This document shows positions 33,416-42,889 of a DNA stretch of 64,000 nucleotides, one piece after another; within the stretch, counting starts at the first letter, position 1, and the number at the start of each line of letters is the position of its first letter. The notes below the pieces were generated by a model. The model was not told the origin of the DNA. It saw only the letters and a program-made list of their open reading frames with translations, and did not search any database. The stretch comes from Nemertoderma westbladi (taxonomy: Eukaryota > Xenacoelomorpha > Nemertodermatida > Nemertodermatidae): contig JAUCBJ010007527.1 in NCBI GenBank assembly GCA_032718475.1, positions 1 through 64,000 on the forward strand. The letters are read 5' to 3'. Made by a program: the position numbers and the translations under genes.

Positions 33416-33812
33416 CTCCCCCCCATGCTATCTTCCCGGTAAGAAGATAGCATCAACCAAAAAAGTGCGCTACAATCCCGCTGGATCCCGATCTAGTATC
33501 GGGTGTGGGGTGGAAATCTTTTCTCTCGGAGTCGGCTTTCCGGGCCGCTCCCTCTGGGTATGATAACGCTACCCTTTACGCCTGGCGTCTCATGTCGGGC
33601 CGATCGCGCTCACCTCTTCACGCGATTTTTGTTTCCCCAACACTTTCGCCCTATCTCACCTTCACTCTCACCCTAACTCTCTCATACCCCCGGACCTTCT
33701 CGTCCCTTACTCAGCCTCTCATTCTCCCCCCCCCACACTAGAATTGCGTTCGCACTCTCTCCGCACTTCACACTCTTATTCCGATTCTCAAGTCCACTTT
33801 GACTCTGTTAGG
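33416..33812 (-). mobile_element. BEL-2 3' internal region with polypurine tract and stem-loop
   Basis: Complement of the end of BEL-1: polypurine tract (33416-33424), stem ATGCTATCTTC / GAAGATAGCAT at 33425-33453 with loop CCGGTAA on the plus strand, then the segment matching 24770-24870. Beyond about 33600 it is low-complexity pyrimidine on the plus strand. No coding sequence; interrupted by the SINE at 33814. Confidence 0.75.
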
Positions 33813-33813
33813 T

Positions 33814-34095
33814 TCCACCTTGGTGTAGTGGTTGCATTGAATTCACATCTCCCGTAGGTCGTGGGTTCGATCCTCACATGGGCCAGGGCAGTTTTCGTTT
33901 CGGCACGAATGCTTTAAAGGGACCAGCCAGGGCGCATCTCTGCCTTGCATCCTTAAGTGGTAGCTAACTGAGTACTGGAGTTTCCTCTGGGGAGTAAAGT
34001 TCTAGGGGGACCGCACTGGAAATAAGTCGTCAGACTTTGTGCGTAATCCCTGGCCTAGTGGCCGAAGAAAATTTACTTTTTTTACTTTTGACTGT
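33814..34095 (+). mobile_element. tRNA-derived SINE
   Basis: A box A-like TGGTGTAGTGGTT (33820-33832) and a box B GGTTCGATCCT (33864-33874) at normal Pol III spacing, inside a tRNA-like head. An unrelated body follows, ending in a T/A-rich stretch near 34095. The body lacks any ORF. No second copy was found in this window, so the 3' border is approximate. Confidence 0.65.
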
Positions 34096-34412
34096 TTTAT
34101 CTCTCCTGACGAACCTCCCCCCCCTCTCGTGCCGCCGCACTCAAGAAGTGTGAAATTGTCAGTTGTCTCGTCCCTAGTGCCATAGTCAATTGTCCCCCAG
34201 TCCCAGTAGCTAATTGAGAAAGGTTGTATGACTATAGTACTTACTCCAAACGTATGTATTTTACTGCTAATCACTACGTACGTACATACGAATTGCACTT
34301 ATATAGTTATTTGCATTAATTAAATCTGTACTTAATAGTTCGTACGTTACATGCGGCGCCTTCCAGGCGCACCACGTCCCAGTCTCAGTCTCATTCCCTT
34401 GCCTCCGGGAAC
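34096..34412. other. spacer; nothing recognised
   Basis: A CCTCCCCCCC run at about 34107 and repeated CGTACGT near 34270-34350. It lies between the SINE and the stop codon of the zinc-knuckle ORF. Confidence 0.4.
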
Positions 34413-35757
34413 TTATCTGTACCTCCTCACGTCCTCCTCCCTGGCCCGTTTCTTGGTTATCACTGCTCCTCTGGCATCATCCGCTTTCTGCTTCCGGACC
34501 TTCGCTGCCACTTCCTTGCTGATCCCGGTCGTCGGCTCCTTGGGCGCTGGTGTTATTAAAGCCCGATACCGCTTCGCCGGTGGCCCCTCAGAATGGCCTG
34601 GTTGTTTCCCTCGTGTGGCGTCCCATAGGATCATCTTCATTGCCTTTGGTACGTGTTCCGCCAAGAAATCCCTAAACTCCCTCCGGTTCTCTGGTGTCCA
34701 CCTGTCCAGGTACCGTTGCGTGTTCATGACTCCGGCGAACGATGCCGCCGTAGCTACCTCTTGATAGGTAAACGGTAACCTTCGCTTTATGATTTCCATG
34801 TGGGTCTCCTGGTTTATGAGGAAGAAACCCCACTTGAACTCTTGGGCCTTCATGCGCTGGCGCGTCATGGCCCCGACGTCGGCCCACTCCTCAAACCTCG
34901 TGAACTTCTCCTCGTCGCTCATCCAGTCGCACTCGCGTCCGTAGTGTCCCCGAAAGTGGCACTTTGGACATCGGTTATGCAACCGTGGACACGCCCCCAT
35001 CCTGTGACTTGGTTCTCTACAATAGAGACAAAAGGTTCCCCGTTGGAACCGGTATAGGCAGCTGCTTTCCCGATGGGTCTGTCTCCCACAGTAGTCGCAG
35101 CCGAGTACCAATGTCTCGCGTCCCACCTCGTCCTTCGTCCCAAGCGATCTCCGCGGTCTATGGAGTCGCTGGTAGGCGAACTTCTCTACGTTGCTCTCCC
35201 TGTTTACGTCTATCTCTCCGCCCCTCTCGGGCATCGTCTCCCCGAATACTATCCGTGGTGCCGTCCCCGGTTGCTCGCCCAACCTGATGGTGCTCCCCGC
35301 GAAATCCATCGCCGGCCCCTCGTGCACCCAGGTCCGCTTGCCGGATCTGTTCCAGAAGGCCCTCGCCCCACTGGCCGTCACCACCCTTCCGCCAACCCAG
35401 TCCGTGTCCGAGTGGCCTATCCTCTCGATGGGCGGCATCTCTCCGAATTCGTCGTCGTCGTCCTCCTCTTCCGGTAGCGTCTCCAATCCCGGTATCCCGA
35501 TGGATCCACTATGTCCCTTCCCGCCTTGGCTTTCGCCCGTAGCTCTCCATCCCTCTAGCTCCCTTAACTTCCTTGGCGGTTGGTCGCCCTCGGCGCCCGC
35601 TGGTATGGGCATCGTTTGCAACCCCGACGTCGACTGTTTCGGCGATCCCACCGTCCATCCCAATTCTCGTCCTAGAGACTCCCCCGAACTCCCTGACGAA
35701 GTCCAATGAAGCTCGTCTAGACCCGCCTGTTCCTCGAAGCCATAACTCTGTGTAAAT
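34413..35757 (-). pseudogene. zinc-knuckle ORF, N-terminally truncated by the giant element (relative of its ORF2)
   Basis: A minus-strand frame from the left edge of the giant element's LTR to a stop at 34413; the open frame continues upstream into LTR sequence (to 35837), which is not original. After an acidic/Ser-Pro region come three C-x2-C-x4-H-x4-C knuckles (C-D-Y-C..., C-L-Y-C..., C-P-K-C...) near 34920-35100, then F-E-E-W-A-D, a Gly-Phe-Phe and I-N-Q-E-T, and a basic Arg/Lys tail. The same sequence of knuckle, F-x-E-W-x-D, G-F-x-x-V-N-P-Q-T occurs in the giant element's 1241-codon ORF2, so they are homologous. It possibly belongs to BEL-2. No function known; nucleic-acid binding is likely. 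Confidence 0.65.
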
Positions 35758-37654
35758 TGGAGAGATACGCCTATTCCTACTATCGGAAGAGACGGTAACA
35801 ATACCTGCAATATCCTACTGTAAAGTTTGTAAATCAAATCATAAATCCGACCTTCTCACCAAAACAGTAAACCCCAAGTAAGCGAATATATTGCAGTATC
35901 GATCTCTTTTAACCGGTGAGGCAGAAAACAGTCTACGAGCAGACAAACTTCGATAAAACAAAATCCCGCGCAGCGAATCCTAAAATCAGGCTGACTCACT
36001 GACGGACTAAAAGGCTCGTATACTTTGCCGCGGTGTGATTTATATGGTTGGGCAAAGGGACGCTAGCTAGGTATAGAGCAGATTTGGAGATGGCTAACTA
36101 GCGAGCAAAGTGCAGTAAGGACGAAAGTTAATTTTATATATTTCGAGGTGTAAATAATTTCTAACGCGCGTGTGTTAATTCTGAACGGTCAAAGCAGTTT
36201 TGCTCCTTCACATATATAATTACTGGGTACGGTGTGCATTTTACGAATATTCTAATTTTATAACTTGTAGGTCCAATACTCACGAATGGTAAGGTTCCTT
36301 CCCCTCTTGCGTATTTCCAGGACTCAAATTCAGGCATAAGGTTAATACTACGCCCAGAATTCGGCAATTTTAGGTACCAGGTCCCTGATACTAAGAAGAG
36401 ATGTGTTAGTTTACTACTGTAGGCGTACGGGTACTAATAGCTATCCTGGCTCCTATCTAGAATTTTAGTCACCCAGGTAGTCCAGGTAACTTCCTATTAG
36501 GGCGTTGGCGGGGACACGGTAGATGTTAGTATCCCTGATAGCCTCAATTTATTTGCGCCTAGCGTAAACTGCCCTACCGCCTGAACGGTACAATCCCAAT
36601 TCAGGTGAAAACACAGCAACCCCCTAGCCTACAAGTTCTGATGTAACGGACACCGTTGTACGGCAAATAGTCGCACACACACCTGTACTTAGCAAGAGTT
36701 AAGCGTACAGTTTGCTGCACCCTAACCAATGTGTATGCCTTGTACCGGTGTGCCTACATCCTATCTGCGTACTAGTATCTGCTCTCTCTCCCTCTCCCCC
36801 GTAGGAATATGAAGGTCTACTGCGGTTTTTTCCTGAATCAAGACAGTACAGTCCCTATGATGTAATTTTGGGCTCACAGCGTGTCACTACGTCTACCTTT
36901 GATCTTTTGGTCTTACACTTAGGTAGCAAGGATCGAACGCTGTCTAACCTTTCAGGCGATGGGCGAATAACACTAGATGGTATTGCGGGTTGTCTCTCGT
37001 CTACATTCCCGTGATGTTCCCGTTCATTGCTGTGGCCCGATCTCTAGCTGGCCATCCTGTCCCTGAGTTTGTTCACCGTAGTGAAACCATATTAAAACAG
37101 ATAGAAAGGCTGAGAGATGTGACTAGTATTTCTGACTTTATTACAAAACATATAATAACTATTATACAATAAACAATGTAATCTGAAATAAGACAGAAAG
37201 TGAATGATGGAAATTGATAACTAATGAACAAATCGCACCTTTATATACTAAATTTGTGCCGCAATCAATCGAGAAAATTCTCGATTGTTCTATAGATTCT
37301 AACAAGGTTTTAAAGATAGCTATTGGTCCAGCTAATATATAACTTGCACGACATTGGTTACAATCAAATAACTACAGCCTTATTGGTACAGACAAATGCA
37401 ATTAATTTGTAGCGGTTAATTTAAATGAGTTGAAATTCTACACAAAAAATAATTCGCACTTACTAGGATTTGAACTCGATACCTACTATACTTATAATTT
37501 CCAACGCTCTACCAACTGAGCTACTGAACCACTTGACCGATAGATGCATAATAGATAGAACCAATACGAATGAGAACTCAAAGCAATCTTTACAAAGTTA
37601 ATTCGAATAAAATAAAATTTTGAAAATCCACGGCATTTAGGGAATATAATTCTA
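35758..37654 (-). repeat. giant element 3' LTR (left copy, 1897 bp)
   Basis: Direct repeat of 50672-52578. It contains a tRNA-like segment at 37454-37535 and a 60-codon antisense open frame (36990-37172) identical in both LTRs but without family features. The left border cuts the zinc-knuckle ORF at 35757. Confidence 0.92.
37454..37535 (-). other. degenerate tRNA-like segment in the LTR (also 52376-52460)
   Basis: On the minus strand: TAGCTCAGTTGGTAGAGC (a complete D-arm/box A) and, about 35 nt later, GAGTTCAAATCC (box B/T-arm). The anticodon stem does not pair and the acceptor stem is poor, so it is not a working tRNA. It could be a SINE head captured by the LTR or an internal Pol III promoter. 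Present in both LTRs, so it predates the last transposition. Confidence 0.65.
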
Positions 37655-38506
37655 TACCGCTCCATGAAAACAGGATATTATCGTGCATAAAATATACGGT
37701 TTTCACCAATAATCAATCAAACTATAGAATACTTAGGGCGTACTTACATATTTACAATTAAGTTTCAAACAATACTTCCTTTCTACGTAATGATTCGATA
37801 CAAAATAATTACAAATTCAAACTTTACGTATTTAAGGCTTTACTAAGTAAGTACAATATAAATCTAAATTAAATTCACCAATATAAATCTATTGCATCTC
37901 AATATTGCATAAATTCAAACAATTACAAATACAAATAAATGAAAACAATAAGAAAGGCTCGCGAGTCTTCCATCTACTATTGCATCTCAAATATTGCATA
38001 AATTCAAGTAATTACAAATACTTTCGTACCTAAATGTAGATTGCATAAGTTTGGAATAATTACAAATATGAGTCTTTCTGAGCACAAATTTTTCTGTCTA
38101 TAAAACTTTCTCTTTAGGTACAAATACTGCTTATAAGATATAAATTGCATAATATTCGGAACAATACAAATTGCATAAGTTTGGAATAATATAAATTGTA
38201 TAAGTTCGGAATAATTACAAATATAAAATATAAATTCTTACTAAATATAAATCTTACTAACTATAAGTCTTTACTTAAATATAAATATAAACTGCATAAG
38301 TTTAGAATAATATAAACCTTTGCATCTCAAATATGAAACATAAATCTTTCAAATATAAGTTCCTTCTAAATATAAACTTTCTAAATTTCATAAATTCGGA
38401 ACAATACAAATTGCATAAGTTTTCTAAATTTAAAACATATAATTCAAAATAAATCACAAATCATAAGAAAGGCTCACGAGTCTTCCGTCCACCCTTGCCC
38501 TCCCTT
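37655..38506 (-). repeat. giant element 3' region: AT-rich array of TGCATAAGTT-type units
   Basis: No gene. Many short repeats of ATTGCATAAGTTyGGAATAAT and TACAAATATAAA between about 37900 and 38450. Two copies of the 18-nt dispersed motif are here (37954-37971 and 38469-38486), the second just 20 nt past the ORF2 stop. A short purine run (GGAGCGG on the minus strand) adjoins the LTR and may be the polypurine tract. Confidence 0.6.
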
Positions 38507-41500
38507 TTATCGCTTAGTTGATCGAGCCCTGCCGCGTCCTCGAAAACTGCGCACAGGTGACTTTGCTCGCGATATGGGACTAATGGGGCGAGTCACTGGT
38601 TTACTTGGGACGTTGAGAGACGGTGCAACTATTTCCTCGCAAATTCGTCTATTTGGCATCCCAAAACCTCGACCAATTCCTCGTGACCGATCAGTCGTCG
38701 CTACAGTTGGTAGAACGTCTGGGAACGCGTGAGAAGCGGACGACGCAGACCCAAGAGTAGCTTGCGCCCCCTGTTGATCAGCTGGTGTATGTCCCGATCC
38801 TCCTACCGGTTCTCTTGGAAGTGATACCGTATCCCGAGTAACTCGAATAGTCGGCTCAACTCCCTTGCGTTCTTCTACATTAATAATTTTCTTCAATTGT
38901 TGGCCCACCTTCTGGACCCGTATGATCCTACCCTGCCCGTCCTCCCGAGGGTGACGTGCAGACGGCGCAACCGGAGTGGCTGATATATTCGTCGCCTCTA
39001 GGACCTCTTCTTCCTCGAATACGCTCGCTCGTATACGTTTATGGTAAAACGCGGCTCGGTACGCCCATGCGACGGTTAACCAAGCTCCTTTATTCCGCTT
39101 TTCGGTTCGGAAACGATCAAATTCACCATACGTGATACGATTTACGACTTTCTGAAAATTCCACGTGTTCTTGTTATCCGGGTGAATCTGTAACAGATAC
39201 TCGCGCACTACTCGGAATCCGCTGTCGTGGGGCAAAATATCGACAACCTCGATAAGTTCGTCATATTGGGGCATAGCGGAGATATATCCTTCCGACATCA
39301 TCGTCTGGGGATTTACCGCCCAAAATCCGAGATGCGCTCTCATCGGAAACCGTCTTCTTTGTGCCGATACATGTTCGTCGGCTAAATCTTCCCACTCATC
39401 AAATAACTTCCTCACGAGTTTTACAGATTCGTGTTCATAAGGTATGTCTCTCAGTTGGCATTCAGATGCTCGATGTCCCTTTATATTGCAGTAAGTACAT
39501 TGAGCCATAAATCTCCAGCAAGTATAAAAGGTATGAGACCCTTGATCCCCACACCATCCACAGATTAGCTGAGTCGTAGTAATGTGCTTTCCACTGCACT
39601 TTGCCATATGATGTCCAGCGACGCCACATTTACTACACATCGTATTAGCAGGGTACCACACTCGTTCGTATATAAGATCTCCAATCGGTCGAGCGCTTCC
39701 TCCCATACTATAATCGTAATCATCTGGGTCTATGGGTTGGTAGGTTTCTGAAGGTTGTATACAAACTATAGCATCTGTTGCTTCAAGTTGTCGAATCTCC
39801 GTCTGAGATTTCTTCGGGAGGTTCCTTTCTATCTCAAGAAGTTCCTCTAAAGGATCGTCGGCGATCGTAGTAGTTACGTTGAATTCATCACCAAGGTGAC
39901 CGATAGGCGCGCGCGTCTGCCGTGATTCATCCGTAATTTCCACAATACGTTCTCCTTCATAGGGTAACAATGTAAACATAGATGGTCTTTCGATAAGAGA
40001 TCCCGCACAGCGAAGATACACGTCTCGAAATATACTAAATCCTGCTCGAGTAAAGGCATTACACTGAGCGTCGGAGTTGTAGAAGGGTTCAAGGAATCGT
40101 CTAAACACGTCGGTACGAATTCTCCCTTCCATGTAGAACGTATGATCTTCTCCGAGACAAAGTGGATGTCTTTTGAGAGTCCGAGACACAATGTCGGCGA
40201 TTAGGCAAACATTCACTGACGACTCTATCGCTAAATAATATTGTAAGACTGCTCTTGGAGGTGACGTAATAGCCCAATACACGCATCCTCTCCATTTAAG
40301 CTGTGATTCAAACTCACTCATATCTGGAGTATCACCTTCTCCATAAGTTTCAATATACTTGTTTCTTTTACCTTCCTTATAATCCCAATTGAATAACAGG
40401 TAGGAAATGTATCCAGTGCCAGTCTTCTGAGTATTATACTCACGAAAATATCCCTGTTCTATAGACCACAGAATAAGAGGTCGAGTGTCGACGTATGGTG
40501 TCGGTAGTCGGTCATCGCTGTCCGTCATGCCGGCGAAGTCGCTAATTAGATCCTCCCTTACTCCTGATCCAACCTTTACAACAGTTTTATCTAAAATCAT
40601 GTTTCTTACCATCTTCGGTAACATTCTAGCGTCAATATTACAAGCTTGGTCCATCTTCTTTACTATATCGGTGATAAGATGGTGTCGCTTTGTATTCGCT
40701 GGAGGTATCGGCATTCGTTTGTCGCTCCTCTGTCTACTGAAAACGTGCAGGACTCCGTCCGCCGCTCTAATCTGTATAGTCTTAGAAGTCAAACTCTGCT
40801 GATGACTGCCGCCCTCGTTATCGTAAAACATATAACCGTTTTCCTGAAACGATCTAAACGTCCTAGTCCATTCATCCAACAATTCTTCCGAAGGTTGCCA
40901 AATCTTCTCTATATCCTTATCCTCATCGAAACGAATAACCTTGCCTCGCCAATCTGCGGCAATATCTGTATCCGACTCGAAGGTTCCGATTCCAATCCAT
41001 AAACGAATCGTCTTGGTTAGATATCCTTTCAGATTACTCGGAGCTATATCAGCACCAGCTCTATCCAGTTCCTTGAAATCTTGGATATGAGGTGGAACGT
41101 TGTTCACGACCTTTTGAGTAATATGTCTACGCAAATCATATATCTTACTCATATCGCTGAAAACAACTGCAGGAAGAAACTCCAAGTTTGAAATGATTTC
41201 TGGATGATCCACGATGGGTATTTCGTACGTCGTATCCTGTCGGACTGGTATACTAATAGGGAAATTGAGTGTCGTACTCAATGGTTTCGTAGCTGAAGTA
41301 CTATACGGTTGCATTTCTCTTGGCCTCTCCGGGGATGCAATCTGTAATCTCTGAATAACGTTTTGAGCAAAGTTTATGCTCTCGAAAACTTCCGGTGTCA
41401 TCTCCTTAGCTGAAGTTTGATCGTGTGACGTCCAATGGCAAGGTAGGCTCGCGAGTCTTCCACCCCATTCTTCCATCTCACCTTTCTCGAAAGCCTTGTA

Positions 41501-42232
41501 GGCTCTGTATAGGCTAAGAGCTTCTTTCTTTTCGCGGGTTGACTGATTCGCCTCGTCCAGCGTAAGTTCAAATACATCGGGTTCAACAACCTTAGGTGGG
41601 TAAATGACAGTTTCTCCCGCCTTTGGTCCGGTCATAGCAAATGAATGATATGGATTCGATAAAGGATACCCTCCTTCCTGGTAGCGTAGTTGTTGATGAT
41701 TCGAACACCTCGCCAATATCGGTTCGGGATTTTCCTTATTCAAACGCATCGGAATCGCATTTCGTTGTTCGCGCATACAAGAACCGCATTGATAATAAAG
41801 TTTATAAACTGAAAATGCTTCCTTGGTTTCTCTATCGTCCCCTCGAGTTCGTCTGTAAAGATGCATTCCATCGAATTCATCACGTACCGCGGGCATAGGT
41901 TCGTGCGCCTTTAGGTATTGCATGGTATGATACAAACGACTAATTTCAGTATCGGGGTCTTCGCTAATGTCTCCCGTATCACACAAAGCATCGTACGGGT
42001 AAAGTTCATTGAAGGTTTGGCGCAAACTTTCGATTCTTTCGTTCAATGCGTTTTGCCTTCTCTTTAATACATTCGAGTCATATTTAGTTCTCGCGAGTTT
42101 CGCTGTACTTTCCGATAATTCTTTTATACCAAATATAGTATAATCCTTGGCTCCAAATCTTTCGAATGGCGCTGCTGCCTCCTCTTGGATATCATATCCC
42201 CATCTCGGCTCTCCTTGTATCCCTTTCTCCAT
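38507..42232 (-). CDS. giant element ORF2: 1241-aa zinc-knuckle protein of unknown function
   Basis: An uninterrupted ORF in the position where some BEL elements carry env. ATG at 42232 has A at -3. No signal peptide, transmembrane segment or glycoprotein pattern was seen, so it is not an obvious envelope protein. Residues 1-860 form a large, protein-like but unrecognised region (many W, Y, F; possible helical start with L-x-x-R repeats). Around residues 860-925 are three Cys/His knuckles: C-S-K-C-x4-H-x4-C, a variant C-x2-C-x5-H-x4-C, and C-T-Y-C-x4-H-x4-C. F-D-E-W-E-D-L and H-L-G-F-W-A-V-N-P-Q-T follow. The last 180 residues are Ser/Pro/Arg-rich, ending in R-G-R-G-R-A-R-S. The knuckle-to-NPQT part is homologous to the truncated ORF at 34.4-35.8 kb. 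Nucleic-acid binding is inferred. No RT motif. Confidence 0.85.
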   Translation of the reverse strand: MEKGIQGEPRWGYDIQEEAAAPFERFGAKDYTIFGIKELSESTAKLARTKYDSNVLKRRQNALNERIESLRQTFNELYPYDALCDTGDISEDPDTEISRLYHTMQYLKAHEPMPAVRDEFDGMHLYRRTRGDDRETKEAFSVYKLYYQCGSCMREQRNAIPMRLNKENPEPILARCSNHQQLRYQEGGYPLSNPYHSFAMTGPKAGETVIYPPKVVEPDVFELTLDEANQSTREKKEALSLYRAYKAFEKGEMEEWGGRLASLPCHWTSHDQTSAKEMTPEVFESINFAQNVIQRLQIASPERPREMQPYSTSATKPLSTTLNFPISIPVRQDTTYEIPIVDHPEIISNLEFLPAVVFSDMSKIYDLRRHITQKVVNNVPPHIQDFKELDRAGADIAPSNLKGYLTKTIRLWIGIGTFESDTDIAADWRGKVIRFDEDKDIEKIWQPSEELLDEWTRTFRSFQENGYMFYDNEGGSHQQSLTSKTIQIRAADGVLHVFSRQRSDKRMPIPPANTKRHHLITDIVKKMDQACNIDARMLPKMVRNMILDKTVVKVGSGVREDLISDFAGMTDSDDRLPTPYVDTRPLILWSIEQGYFREYNTQKTGTGYISYLLFNWDYKEGKRNKYIETYGEGDTPDMSEFESQLKWRGCVYWAITSPPRAVLQYYLAIESSVNVCLIADIVSRTLKRHPLCLGEDHTFYMEGRIRTDVFRRFLEPFYNSDAQCNAFTRAGFSIFRDVYLRCAGSLIERPSMFTLLPYEGERIVEITDESRQTRAPIGHLGDEFNVTTTIADDPLEELLEIERNLPKKSQTEIRQLEATDAIVCIQPSETYQPIDPDDYDYSMGGSARPIGDLIYERVWYPANTMCSKCGVAGHHMAKCSGKHITTTQLICGWCGDQGSHTFYTCWRFMAQCTYCNIKGHRASECQLRDIPYEHESVKLVRKLFDEWEDLADEHVSAQRRRFPMRAHLGFWAVNPQTMMSEGYISAMPQYDELIEVVDILPHDSGFRVVREYLLQIHPDNKNTWNFQKVVNRITYGEFDRFRTEKRNKGAWLTVAWAYRAAFYHKRIRASVFEEEEVLEATNISATPVAPSARHPREDGQGRIIRVQKVGQQLKKIINVEERKGVEPTIRVTRDTVSLPREPVGGSGHTPADQQGAQATLGSASSASHAFPDVLPTVATTDRSRGIGRGFGMPNRRICEEIVAPSLNVPSKPVTRPISPISRAKSPVRSFRGRGRARSTKR

Positions 42233-42889
42233 AATTAGGGTGTAGTTACATAATCATTACTACTAGAGGGAATACAACAGAGTTTGTAGTTAGTTGTGAG
42301 GAGACGTGAGAGTTTCGTCTGCCCTTTGGGCTCGACAACGCTCTAACCTCCTACCCATAGCCTAAGATCTAGGGTTTCTTTAATGACACGCTGCTTCTTA
42401 TCTAAAATTTTTTGCCGAAGTAAAAACGAATTTGGGCTAAACTGGCCGTGAGTCTAAAATACTCACTTTTTGATCCCAAACTATTATCAGAAAATAAGCA
42501 GTCAAGAATTAGTAATAAATATAGGGGAGTCTATTTTGACGTAACTTATTGAAACAAGACCGTGTAAAATTTAATTAAAATTTTAAGAAAGGCTCGCAAG
42601 TCTTCCTCTCTTGTTTCTCTAATTTTAAGTTCCACCCGACTGTACCCTGAAATCTATTCACTGGAGAAAATTTTAAAAATTTTTAAATCCAAATGGATTG
42701 TCTAAAATTTCGAAAATGTCTCAATATTGTGAGTTCCAAGTAGAATTCCATTTCTTATACCTACAAATCCCGCTCCTATGTGACACATAAGGGTACTACC
42801 CTCAATGTTCACATAATATGACAATGGAATTCTACCGCTGTCCTTACTACGGTGTACAGGTACGTGGAAATCTATTTGTAAACTCCTAA
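42233..42889 (-). other. giant element spacer between ORF1 and ORF2
   Basis: 657 nt without coding sequence. It holds one copy of the 18-nt motif (42589-42606) in a 28-nt stretch shared with 45227. ORF2 must be reached by splicing, a subgenomic RNA or re-initiation; no splice signals were convincing. Confidence 0.5.

Noticed and set aside
36990-37172. 60-codon ORF conserved in both giant LTRs (also 51905-52087)
   Set aside because: It is antisense to the element and identical only because the LTRs are near identical; no family features or initiation context of note.
37454-37535. Functional tRNA gene
   Set aside because: Box A and box B are good but the anticodon and acceptor stems do not pair; treated as tRNA-like.
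38507-42232. ORF2 as the missing reverse transcriptase or an envelope
   Set aside because: No Y/F-x-D-D, no RT block order, no signal peptide or transmembrane helix.
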